Positions 31,084 through 37,836 of a DNA stretch of 48,049 nucleotides are shown one piece after another; positions within the stretch are counted from its first letter, which is position 1, and every line of letters begins with the position of its first letter. Under the pieces are notes generated by a model. The model was not told where the DNA came from, ran no database searches, and worked only from the letters and a program-made list of their open reading frames with translations. The DNA comes from a virus. Location: positions 1 through 48,049 of IMG/VR virus record IMGVR_UViG_3300009106_000003. The stretch is one strand, 5' to 3'. The translations under genes and the position numbers were made by a program.

Positions 31084-31269
31084 GAATATATGGTTAAAGA
31101 AGACGATGGTTATAATTGGGCAAGGTGGAAAGTTAAGGCTGACTCAAGAGAGGGATTAATTGAGTCGTGGAATGAGAGTGGATTGGGTGAGGATAACGCT
31201 GAATTAATTGACCATACCCCACAAATGCCCTATGGTGGCAAATTGGCAATAGAAAGTGAAGCTAGGTGA
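31078..31269 (+). CDS. Small hypothetical protein ending ESEAR
   Basis: The 63-residue protein (MMEYMVKEDDGYNWARWKVK ...) has a Trp-rich strand, KADSREGLIESW and the cassette-derived end AIESEAR. Starts at 31078 or 31081 are equivalent candidates. Unknown function. Confidence 0.5.
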   Translation: MMEYMVKEDDGYNWARWKVKADSREGLIESWNESGLGEDNAELIDHTPQMPYGGKLAIESEAR

Positions 31270-31271
31270 TG
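31252..31271 (+). repeat. Junction cassette copy 4
   Basis: GAAAGTGAAGCTAGGTGATG, a diverged copy in which the tail reads ESEAR. It shares the upstream GCAATA with copy 1 so that both proteins end in AIESE plus two residues. Confidence 0.45.
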
Positions 31272-31544
31272 GCTAAGTTGAAAAAAACCAAGAAAACATA
31301 TTCTGAATTATCAGAACAAATGAAAGCGTACGAAAATGAAATTGTAATGCTTGATATGGCTGTCCGAGGATACAGAGATCACCTAGAAAGGCTTACATTC
31401 ATGGTCGAGACGTATATAGATATGAAAAAAGACTTGAAAAAATTAACTAAATTCATAGATAAAAAAATAGAGAAAGGAAGTGAAAATGTCAAAGAAAATC
31501 GTTTTGGGAACCAAGTGCAGTCTGTGCCGGAAGAAGGAAAATAA
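31269..31544 (+). CDS. Coiled-coil hypothetical protein
   Basis: It has 91 residues from ATG 31269, mostly a Lys/Glu-rich coiled coil (SELSEQMKAYENEIVMLDMA). It overlaps the next gene by 59 bases, a long but plausible overlap; the C-terminal 20 residues may be less constrained. Function unknown. Confidence 0.5.
   Translation: MAKLKKTKKTYSELSEQMKAYENEIVMLDMAVRGYRDHLERLTFMVETYIDMKKDLKKLTKFIDKKIEKGSENVKENRFGNQVQSVPEEGK
31472..31488 (+). repeat. Junction cassette copy 5 (partial)
   Basis: GAAAGGAAGTGAAAATG resembles the other junctions and supplies the GGAAG ribosome binding site of the following zinc-finger gene, but lies within the preceding frame rather than at its end. Confidence 0.35.
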
Positions 31545-31686
31545 TTACAGAAACATATTAAGCACAACCAATGATGAATACAGGTTGTGTGAACCTTGCT
31601 ATTGCCATTACAATTCTTTAGATGGCAATGGGAGGTATTACTTGCAAAGGGAACATATGAACGTTGTAGGCGATACAAATGGTTAG
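31486..31686 (+). CDS. Small zinc-finger-like protein
   Basis: From ATG 31486, 66 residues with CSLCRKKENNYRN and CEPCYCHYN, two CxxC pairs spaced as a treble-clef or HNH-like zinc site, though no catalytic HNH residues were found. It overlaps the next gene by eight bases. Confidence 0.55.
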   Translation: MSKKIVLGTKCSLCRKKENNYRNILSTTNDEYRLCEPCYCHYNSLDGNGRYYLQREHMNVVGDTNG

Positions 31687-31867
31687 GAATAGAAATTGTA
31701 TCAGATGTGAAAAAGATTACCTGCCTTGGTTCGACGAAGAACTTTGTGAAGTATGTTTAGAAGAAATTTGGGAAGATTCGTCTGATGAAATGGAAAGGAT
31801 GTCGATTAAGGTATTTGAAGACAATCCTTGGGATTCAATAAACGAATCAGAAACTACAGGGAATTAA
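31679..31867 (+). CDS. Small acidic zinc-ribbon protein
   Basis: The 62-residue protein starts MVRNRNCIRCEKDYLPWFDE then CEVCLEEIW. The two CxxC pairs (residues 7-27) form a compact zinc ribbon. The remainder is acidic (EDSSDEMERMSIKVFEDNPW). Could be an inhibitor or adaptor mimicking nucleic acid; purely inference. Confidence 0.55.
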   Translation: MVRNRNCIRCEKDYLPWFDEELCEVCLEEIWEDSSDEMERMSIKVFEDNPWDSINESETTGN

Positions 31868-31868
31868 T

Positions 31869-32069
31869 ATGGAGCTATACAAAGTACCGAAAAATTCAAA
31901 AATAAAAATAATTGATAAAGATGTGAAGAACCCACCAGCGTCATTGCCACAAAAGGCCGGTGATGTGCTCAATTTTTCACATATTGACGGCATGTACTCT
32001 TATTGTACGGACAAGGATGATAACGTTGTTCACATAGCAGCTTGGACGGACGTAGAAGTCGTAAAATGA
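31869..32069 (+). CDS. Conserved small phage protein, unknown function
   Basis: The 66-residue protein MELYKVPKNSKIKIIDKDVK has FSHIDGMYSYCTDKDDNVVH and AAWTDVEVVK. This arrangement is familiar from small proteins of many phages and is beta-barrel-like. No known activity. It begins just after the previous stop. Confidence 0.6.
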   Translation: MELYKVPKNSKIKIIDKDVKNPPASLPQKAGDVLNFSHIDGMYSYCTDKDDNVVHIAAWTDVEVVK

Positions 32070-32096
32070 AAATTAATAATAAAATAAAGGGAAACA

Positions 32097-32279
32097 ATGA
32101 GTAGAAAACAATTCTTAGAAGAATCTAACGGATTCTCAATTTATGGGGTGTTCAGATTCACAACATATATAATCAGCGCCACGGCTATGTACGTTGGTAA
32201 TATGGAACTCGCTGGCATAGCGTTTGGCTTTGGTGCGGTGCTTGGTTTTACACGAAGACTCGCTAGGATTTGGGAATAA
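32097..32279 (+). CDS. Small membrane protein
   Basis: The 60-residue protein has two hydrophobic segments (FRFTTYIISATAMYVG and LAGIAFGFGAVLGF) flanked by charges, so probably two transmembrane helices. A GGGAAA site precedes the ATG. Made from the early block; function unknown. Confidence 0.55.
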   Translation: MSRKQFLEESNGFSIYGVFRFTTYIISATAMYVGNMELAGIAFGFGAVLGFTRRLARIWE

Positions 32280-32281
32280 CC

Positions 32282-32569
32282 ATGCCACATTTAAGTCATT
32301 GTCACGAATGTGATAAGCCGTTCACCCCTAACTATCAATTTAGAGGGGATGGATTGGTTGCTATATGCGATGCTTGCGTCGAACCTACAACCGCAGATGA
32401 ACACAATACAAAGCCCCACTACAGAGTGTATGAAACAATGCGCAGCAAAGAACCTATTGCGATAGGGTATTGGGACTTCGAAAGAAAGGCACTTATAAAC
32501 GTTGAAACAGGGAAGACTATTCCCGACCACAAGTATTTGGTAACTGAAAGAATGAATGGAACTAACTAA
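32282..32569 (+). CDS. Zinc-ribbon protein
   Basis: From ATG 32282 it has 95 residues: HCHECDKPFTPNYQFRGDGL and CDACVEP (CxxC pairs) followed by a beta-rich C-terminus (KEPIAIGYWDFERKALINVE). It overlaps the next start by one base. No family recognised. Confidence 0.55.
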   Translation: MPHLSHCHECDKPFTPNYQFRGDGLVAICDACVEPTTADEHNTKPHYRVYETMRSKEPIAIGYWDFERKALINVETGKTIPDHKYLVTERMNGTN

Positions 32570-32904
32570 TGCCAAGTAAGAGTAAAGCCAAGGGAAACCG
32601 CTTCGAGAGGACTTGTGTTAATACAGCCAAAGATTTAGGCTTGAAGTCTAAAAGGGCTTGGGGTTCTGATGGAAGGTCTATAGGCGAGGAACCGGAAGTG
32701 GATATATTAGTAGAAAACTATAAAATACAATGCAAAACAAGAAAGAAGATAGCAAAATGGATAAAACCGGACGAGATGGTGGATGTTCAACTAGTGAAAG
32801 AAGACTATGGGGAGGCTTACATAATCCAACCATACGAACAATGGTTAGAAATGGTAAAGCTTCTCCAAGTTCAGAATCAGCACCTAAAAGGCAAAGAAAT
32901 GTAG
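32569..32904 (+). CDS. Holliday junction resolvase-like PD-(D/E)XK nuclease
   Basis: The 111-residue protein has the N-terminal KGNRFER motif, WGSDGRSIGEEPEVDILVEN (E and D ligands) and IQCKTRKK (Gln-x-Lys), the catalytic arrangement of Hjc-like and phage resolvases. It likely cuts branched replication or recombination intermediates before packaging. Neighbours are small proteins and a methyltransferase. The length is normal for the family. Confidence 0.7.
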   Translation: MPSKSKAKGNRFERTCVNTAKDLGLKSKRAWGSDGRSIGEEPEVDILVENYKIQCKTRKKIAKWIKPDEMVDVQLVKEDYGEAYIIQPYEQWLEMVKLLQVQNQHLKGKEM

Positions 32905-33191
32905 ATGATAACGAACTAAGATATAGATTGAGATCTCTTGCAAAACTTGAATCTTTAGTCTATTATTTTGAGGAAGATTGGTTTGATCTTGAAAGTGTGT
33001 GGGCGAGTAAAAAAATAGATGGAAAGGAAAGGGCTAAGACAGCCCCACAACCACAAAGATGTGGCTCTTGCGGTAAGCCGTGGTCAACGGATGGTGGAGC
33101 CTATGGCGACGACAAGTTTTATTACTTAGACGGAGAGCACTTCGAAAATATACCTATGGAAAGCGGTGATTGTCATTTATGCCAAAAGTAA
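32841..33191 (+). CDS. Zinc-ribbon protein overlapping resolvase 3' end
   Basis: From ATG 32841 it has 116 residues, helical then CGSCGKPW and CHLCQK, a wide-spaced zinc site. The overlap of about 60 bases with the resolvase gene is long; an in-frame ATG at 32730 would lengthen it further and is unlikely. The frame's 3' end overlaps the next gene by 13 bases. Confidence 0.5.
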   Translation: MVRNGKASPSSESAPKRQRNVDDNELRYRLRSLAKLESLVYYFEEDWFDLESVWASKKIDGKERAKTAPQPQRCGSCGKPWSTDGGAYGDDKFYYLDGEHFENIPMESGDCHLCQK

Positions 33192-33568
33192 AAGGCAAGA
33201 GCGTAAGGTGCCCAACTTGCAATCACATGATTGCGGGGCATGATTACACAAAGAGTATAGAAAAGCGAAGATTGGCTAGGGATGCTAAGACTCTAGAACT
33301 TGTCGATGAAACGATATCTAGGATAAATTCTTCATTTAACGAGCCTTTAGATGACTTGGATATATACTCTTTTTACTCCGAAATAGAAGCGGTGCAAGAT
33401 ATAGTAGTTAGAAAGATGGTGCGAGAATATCTATTAAAAAAGATGTATATCGAAGGTAAGAATATTAGATATTTAATAGCCATGATTAAGAATGAAAACT
33501 CAACTTATGGAGTCCGAGTGGAAAGTGAAAAGAAAAGACTCGATAGGTTGCCACCGAAAGTAGATTAG
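33179..33568 (+). CDS. Hypothetical protein with CxxC
   Basis: From ATG 33179, 129 residues. It starts MPKVKGKSVRCPTCNHMIAG, one CxxC pair with a nearby His, followed by a helical body (IEAVQDIVVRKMVREYLLKK). Function unknown; may be a DNA-binding accessory to the methyltransferase encoded nine bases downstream. Confidence 0.55.
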   Translation: MPKVKGKSVRCPTCNHMIAGHDYTKSIEKRRLARDAKTLELVDETISRINSSFNEPLDDLDIYSFYSEIEAVQDIVVRKMVREYLLKKMYIEGKNIRYLIAMIKNENSTYGVRVESEKKRLDRLPPKVD

Positions 33569-33576
33569 GGAGAATA

Positions 33577-34257
33577 ATGGATTTAAACCGTTCGGAGATA
33601 TACCGTGAAAACTGTATGGAAACTATGTCAAGACTTGAGGATGAGTCAATTGATTTAATAGTTACCGACCCGCCCTACGGAATGAGCTTCGTAAGTAACC
33701 ACAGGAAAAAGAAACATGGTGAAATACACTGGGACAACAATCTAGACTGGCTTGATGACTGGTCAACAGAAGCATGGCGAGTCTTAAAAAACAATACGCA
33801 TATTTATGTGTTCTGCTCCTTCCACAATATAGACATTTTCAAGCAAGCCATAGAAAAGAGTTTCAATGTTAAAAACATTTTAATATGGGAGAAAAACAAC
33901 ACCAGTATGGGCGACTTAGCCGGGGACTACGCACCTAAGTATGAGATGATATTATTCGCATGCAAAGGTAGGCGCGAGCTAAATGGTGGCAGAGACCCAA
34001 ATATTCTTAGATTTGATAGGGTAAAAAGCAATAGGCATCCAACAGAAAAACCGGAGGCACTAATAAAATACTTAATAATAAAAAGCACCGAGCCTAACGA
34101 CCTTGTGTATGACCCATTCCTAGGGTCTGGGACTACAGCAGCAGCGGCCTTTAACTCCTCAAGAAACTACATAGGTTCGGAAATAGACGAGGATTATTAC
34201 AATACATCGGTTGAAAGACTTTTCGACCTAGAAAGGCAGGGTAATTTGTTTGCATAG
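33577..34257 (+). CDS. DNA methyltransferase, DPPY type
   Basis: The 226-residue protein has VTDPPYG (D31-Y34), the catalytic motif of amino-methyltransferases acting on adenine N6 (or cytosine N4), near the N-terminus and the SAM-binding VYDPFLGSGTTAAAAF (from D179) near the C-terminus. The order catalytic-then-SAM identifies a beta-class enzyme. It could protect phage DNA from host restriction. No cognate restriction enzyme is certain. It overlaps the helicase gene by eight bases. Confidence 0.85.
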   Translation: MDLNRSEIYRENCMETMSRLEDESIDLIVTDPPYGMSFVSNHRKKKHGEIHWDNNLDWLDDWSTEAWRVLKNNTHIYVFCSFHNIDIFKQAIEKSFNVKNILIWEKNNTSMGDLAGDYAPKYEMILFACKGRRELNGGRDPNILRFDRVKSNRHPTEKPEALIKYLIIKSTEPNDLVYDPFLGSGTTAAAAFNSSRNYIGSEIDEDYYNTSVERLFDLERQGNLFA

Positions 34258-35602
34258 CGAATCAACAGAAAAAGCACTACTTGGGTCTTTACTGATAAGG
34301 CCAGAAAATATAGATATAGTCCGTAGGTGGATTGAAGAGCCGGAAGTTTTCTATTTCGATTTTCACAGGAAAGTATGGGAAACTATAATCAAACTAGATG
34401 AGGGCGGAACTGAAATAGATGCCGTATCAGTAGCCCATAAGTTCCCTCAAAAAGGACATGTATATAATAATGTAAACTATGAAATAGTTTCAATGGCTGA
34501 GAATGAGGCGACCCCATCTAAGGCGGAACATTACGCGAAATTACTACACGACCACTGGATTAGGCGAAGACTTAAAGAATATTCGCAGAACATAACCTCC
34601 CTAACTGAAGATAATACTAAAGATGTGGACTTATTGCTGAATGACTTTCATGGGTTAGTAGGTGATTTGATAAGCCTTCAACCAACAGAAGACTTCGATA
34701 TACAAAAAGTATTACAAGATACTCACGAGTCGATATTCAATAAAAAGGGCATAGTCAGTACCGGAGTTAATAAGTTGGATTCGGTAGTAAACGGAATGAC
34801 TAGGGGTGAAATAACGATTATAGCTGGAAGACCCGCCAATGGCAAGACAACGGTAGCAGCTAACATTGCAAGAAACCTCGTGAATAAGGGTTTGAAGGTT
34901 GCCATGTTTAACCGTGAAATGCCTAACGTTGAAATGATGAAGAAGTTTATAGCTATGGAATCAGATTCTTTATCTTATCACAGTTTAAGGCACGGTGTTT
35001 CCGATAGGAAGGATATAGTTAATAATACTATGGATTATATTTCTGATAAGTACCAAGGTAAGTTGTTTATGTATGATGATGTGCGGACTTTACCTGACAC
35101 TTTTCACGAAATAAGGAAGGTAAAGCCTGATGTTATTATAGATGACCATATCGGGTTAATAGAATATCCTTTCAATGATAGGAGGGATATGCGCCATAAG
35201 ATTGGTGATACGACAAAGCAATATAAATGGCTAGCTAAAGGCGAGGATATTTGTGTTGTATTGGTGTCGCAATTAAATAGGAATATAGAGCACCGAATAG
35301 ATGCTGTCCCAAGATTGTCAGACTTGGCGGAATCGGGGAACCTAGAACAAGACGCTGAAATAGTAGTATTCACTTACTACCCATATATATCTAGATATGG
35401 TGAGCCTGATTCAAACAACAGGATTTGGACTAAGAATGAATTGCAATTGGTAGTATCTAAGAATAGATATGGAACTACAGGCTCTGTGGAAGTAGGTTAT
35501 TCCGGTGATAGTTGTAAGTTATTCGATGACCTACATAGCGCTGAAAGCTACGAAGCAAGAAAAAACGAACTAATTAAAGAAAGGATTGACCTCAATGGTT
35601 AG
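34250..35602 (+). CDS. Replicative DnaB-like helicase
   Basis: The 450-residue protein starts at TTG and opens HSESTEKALLGSLLIRPENI, the DnaB N-terminal helical domain. The RecA-like core has Walker A AGRPANGKTT (residues 192-201), a Walker B-like VIIDDHIGLIEY and VVLVSQLNR, with VSKNRYGTTG near the end, all typical for DnaB/gp4 helicases. No primase or polymerase gene was seen, so it probably recruits the host replisome. Its 3' end overlaps the next gene by eight bases. Confidence 0.88.
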   Translation: MHSESTEKALLGSLLIRPENIDIVRRWIEEPEVFYFDFHRKVWETIIKLDEGGTEIDAVSVAHKFPQKGHVYNNVNYEIVSMAENEATPSKAEHYAKLLHDHWIRRRLKEYSQNITSLTEDNTKDVDLLLNDFHGLVGDLISLQPTEDFDIQKVLQDTHESIFNKKGIVSTGVNKLDSVVNGMTRGEITIIAGRPANGKTTVAANIARNLVNKGLKVAMFNREMPNVEMMKKFIAMESDSLSYHSLRHGVSDRKDIVNNTMDYISDKYQGKLFMYDDVRTLPDTFHEIRKVKPDVIIDDHIGLIEYPFNDRRDMRHKIGDTTKQYKWLAKGEDICVVLVSQLNRNIEHRIDAVPRLSDLAESGNLEQDAEIVVFTYYPYISRYGEPDSNNRIWTKNELQLVVSKNRYGTTGSVEVGYSGDSCKLFDDLHSAESYEARKNELIKERIDLNG

Positions 35603-36026
35603 ACCAAGATTTGAAACAAGTAGGGATTTAGCTAATGAAGAATCTCTAATGGAAAAGATATTGAACAGTTCATATGAAAACCACGATGCGAAGAAACTAC
35701 CTCCGCAGTATCATGTTGACTACATGGTTATGAATTCATATGGCAGACCAACTAGACTAATAGAATTAAAGCAAAGAAACAATAACCATAATGACTTTGG
35801 TACTTACATAATCAGCTTAAAGAAGGTTATAAACGGACAAAGGTTAGCTGATTCAATTGGCATACCCTTCGAATTGGCGGTTAGGTTTAACGATGGAGAC
35901 TATATGGTTGAATTGGGGAATAGCCGATCGTGGAATGTTAAGTGGTTTGAAAGAAATAATAATAGAGATGGTTGGGACGGCGAACCTGTGGTTCATATCC
36001 CAATGTCCGAATTTATGCGAATCTAA
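35595..36026 (+). CDS. PD-(D/E)XK-like small nuclease candidate
   Basis: From ATG 35595 it has 143 residues. YHVDYMVMNSYGRPTRLIEL followed by KQRNN has the VDY...E-x-K spacing of a PD-(D/E)XK nuclease core, followed by helices (IISLKKVINGQRLADSIG). It lies between the helicase and a second methyltransferase and could be a nicking or restriction-type nuclease. The match is motif-level only. Confidence 0.5.
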   Translation: MVRPRFETSRDLANEESLMEKILNSSYENHDAKKLPPQYHVDYMVMNSYGRPTRLIELKQRNNNHNDFGTYIISLKKVINGQRLADSIGIPFELAVRFNDGDYMVELGNSRSWNVKWFERNNNRDGWDGEPVVHIPMSEFMRI

Positions 36027-36571
36027 TGTCGAATAATGAAAAAAAGTCCCATATACGGCGAATTTACCCCCCTATATTGGATTCTTGTTGCGGTAGTAGA
36101 ATGTTTTGGTTTGACAAGGAGAACCCGAATTGCTTATTCATAGATAAGCGAAGCGAAACATTAACGGCAAAGGACAGTAGTCAAAAAAGTGGGCTGAGGA
36201 CAATTGAAGTAAAGCCCGACTTGGTGGCTGATTTTACCGAAATGCCATTCGAAAGCGAGCAATTTGCTATGGTGGTATTTGACCCACCGCACTTAAAAAC
36301 CCTCGGGGAGAATAGTTGGATGGCTAAAAAATACGGAAGACTACCAACCGATTGGGAGTATATGATAAGTAAGGGCTTTGATGAGTGCATGAGGGTGCTG
36401 AAGCCCGAAGGTGTGCTGATATTCAAATGGAATGAATACGAAATCAAAACAAGGCAGGTTTTAGACCTAATACCATACAAGCCCCTTTTTGGGCACACAA
36501 CCGGGAGGCAGTCAAAAACAATTTGGATGGCTTTTATGAAAGAAAATTGCAGGGAGAAAGCAAATGACTAA
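36026..36571 (+). CDS. Second methyltransferase, DPPH type
   Basis: From ATG 36026 (TAATG overlap with the upstream stop) it has 181 residues. ILDSCCGSRMFWFD (D19 onward) is a SAM-binding motif I, FDPPHL (D86-H89) the catalytic motif IV. The compact phage family with CCGSRMFWFD and VLIFKWNEYEI is annotated as SAM-dependent methyltransferase; DNA amino-methylation is likely, target unknown. The SAM-then-catalytic order differs from the 226-residue enzyme, so the two are not duplicates. Confidence 0.75.
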   Translation: MSNNEKKSHIRRIYPPILDSCCGSRMFWFDKENPNCLFIDKRSETLTAKDSSQKSGLRTIEVKPDLVADFTEMPFESEQFAMVVFDPPHLKTLGENSWMAKKYGRLPTDWEYMISKGFDECMRVLKPEGVLIFKWNEYEIKTRQVLDLIPYKPLFGHTTGRQSKTIWMAFMKENCREKAND

Positions 36572-36800
36572 GGAACCAATCACAATGCAGGCTAAACCTA
36601 TTGGCGTGTCAAAGAAAAAGAATCAAAACTTAAGCTCTATGATATCAAGGTTTAAGAAGTCGGTTGAAGAATCGGGTATATTAAAAGAATACAGAGAAAG
36701 AAGGTATTATGAAAAGCCATCCGCAAAGAAAAGGCGAGCTAAAAAGCTAGCCCGCCTTAACATGGAGAAGCAACGAGGAAACGAGTTGCGTAATTCTTAA
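36564..36800 (+). CDS. rpsU: Ribosomal protein bS21 homologue
   Basis: The 78-residue basic protein contains MISRFKKSVEESGILKEYRE then RRYYEKPSAKKRRAKKLARL. This matches bS21: the RFK(K/R)S helix, (G)(I/V)L xE xR and the (F/Y)YEKP turn with a Lys/Arg-rich helix after it. bS21 binds the 30S platform near the anti-Shine-Dalgarno end of 16S rRNA and affects initiation. Residues 1-23 are an extra N-terminal stretch. It has GGGAG upstream, overlaps the methyltransferase gene by eight bases and is last in the early block. A phage copy probably enters host ribosomes. Confidence 0.85.
   Translation: MTKEPITMQAKPIGVSKKKNQNLSSMISRFKKSVEESGILKEYRERRYYEKPSAKKRRAKKLARLNMEKQRGNELRNS
36731..36758 (-). terminator. 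Terminator-like hairpin for leftward block
   Basis: On the minus strand AAGGCGGGCTAGC, a T-rich loop and GCTCGCCTT form an imperfect GC-rich stem, followed by TTCTTTGC. It lies just past the stop of the last leftward gene, inside the 3' coding end of bS21. It would end the late transcript; on the plus strand no T-run follows. Confidence 0.45.
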
Positions 36801-37045
36801 GTATCTAGGGGTTTAGACCTAGCTAAATCTTCTAATATCTTTCTAAGATTCATCATTTGTTCTTCATCGCTAGGTGGGTAAAATAGATCGAACATAGTGT
36901 CCATATCTGTTCTACCGGGGAGCATTTGACGAATAGGCTTTCCACTCGTTTCTACGTTTGTAGCATCGCTTTGTGCTTCGGATAGAAACTGAGCAAAATC
37001 AGATAGTTTAATTATATCATCTATTGATTTATTGTTTCCTGCCAT
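36797..37045 (-). CDS. Hypothetical protein at end of leftward block
   Basis: The 82-residue protein is helical and acidic, starting MAGNNKSIDDIIKLSDFAQF. It is the last gene of the leftward block and converges on bS21 with four bases of overlap. Encoded after the internal virion proteins, it may be a minor virion or assembly factor; unproven. Confidence 0.6.
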   Translation of the reverse strand: MAGNNKSIDDIIKLSDFAQFLSEAQSDATNVETSGKPIRQMLPGRTDMDTMFDLFYPPSDEEQMMNLRKILEDLARSKPLDT

Positions 37046-37056
37046 TCCAATTTCCT

Positions 37057-37836
37057 TTATTTAAATCTTAATCTCGCAACTTCGGCTTGACGACCTTTGG
37101 TGAAAGAATTTAATAAATCTTCTACAATAGAGTCTATGTTCTTAAAGCCAGATTCTATTTCCTTTTCTAGACCTTTCGGAAATCTCTTTTTGCCACTCTT
37201 AGTTGTTGTAGAAACTATATCTTTTAAAAATTTTTCTGGGATACCTTCTTTAAATGGAACTTCCGAAATCCTTCTGAGTTCCGGACTAAACGTCTTGAAT
37301 GGTGTTCCTCCAAATACTTTTTCAAACATTTTTGGATTATTCTTTAGCATGTTAACCAAGGCAGATTTTTCCATTTCAAAAATCATCATCCTACTCAAAT
37401 CATCCAATTCACCAGAACCCCTACCTAATCTTGCATATCTTTCAGCCGTGCTTGGATTCAGAGAAGTGAATAATGTATTTTTCGAATAGAACCCTCCTTT
37501 TGGGTCATAGCCACCAATCACTCTGCGTATCTTATCTTTCCCCATGAAAGATTGTATAGCTTCAGGTATATCACCTTCTTGAGTAGCTTGCTTTGATAAT
37601 TTTACATTTTTCAATGTTAATTTTGGGTTCTTAGTCCTTAATCCCCTAAAGAGCCTTATAAGCTTTGTGGCGCCACCGACTGCAGGAGCTCCGGCAAGTT
37701 CCAAAAGACCTAACCCGGGAGCTTCTATCTTCTTTTTAGTCTTTTTTTGTTTTCCACCGGAAGATTTTCCAGCAAAAATCATATCCAATTCAGATTGCTT
37801 CTTAAAATCTTGTATTGATTGTGGGTCTTGAGGCAT
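37057..37836 (-). CDS. Virion-associated protein, possible ADP-ribosyltransferase fold
   Basis: The 259-residue protein has LIRLFRGLRT (near residue 85), TLFTSLNPSTAERYARLGRG (around 120-140) and RRISEVPFKEGIPEKFLKDI (about 190-210). The order FRG, an (F/T)TS-x(n)-A-xx-YA helix and a Glu strand before IP-E resembles the R-S-E layout of ADP-ribosyltransferase-like domains, several of which are packaged in phage heads. Without structure-based searching this is tentative. It is coupled by overlap to the 1180-residue protein. Confidence 0.35.
   Translation of the reverse strand: MPQDPQSIQDFKKQSELDMIFAGKSSGGKQKKTKKKIEAPGLGLLELAGAPAVGGATKLIRLFRGLRTKNPKLTLKNVKLSKQATQEGDIPEAIQSFMGKDKIRRVIGGYDPKGGFYSKNTLFTSLNPSTAERYARLGRGSGELDDLSRMMIFEMEKSALVNMLKNNPKMFEKVFGGTPFKTFSPELRRISEVPFKEGIPEKFLKDIVSTTTKSGKKRFPKGLEKEIESGFKNIDSIVEDLLNSFTKGRQAEVARLRFK

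Noticed and set aside
31486-31867. Two small CxxC proteins as HNH endonucleases
   Set aside because: The paired cysteines are present but the His-Asn-His catalytic motif is not.
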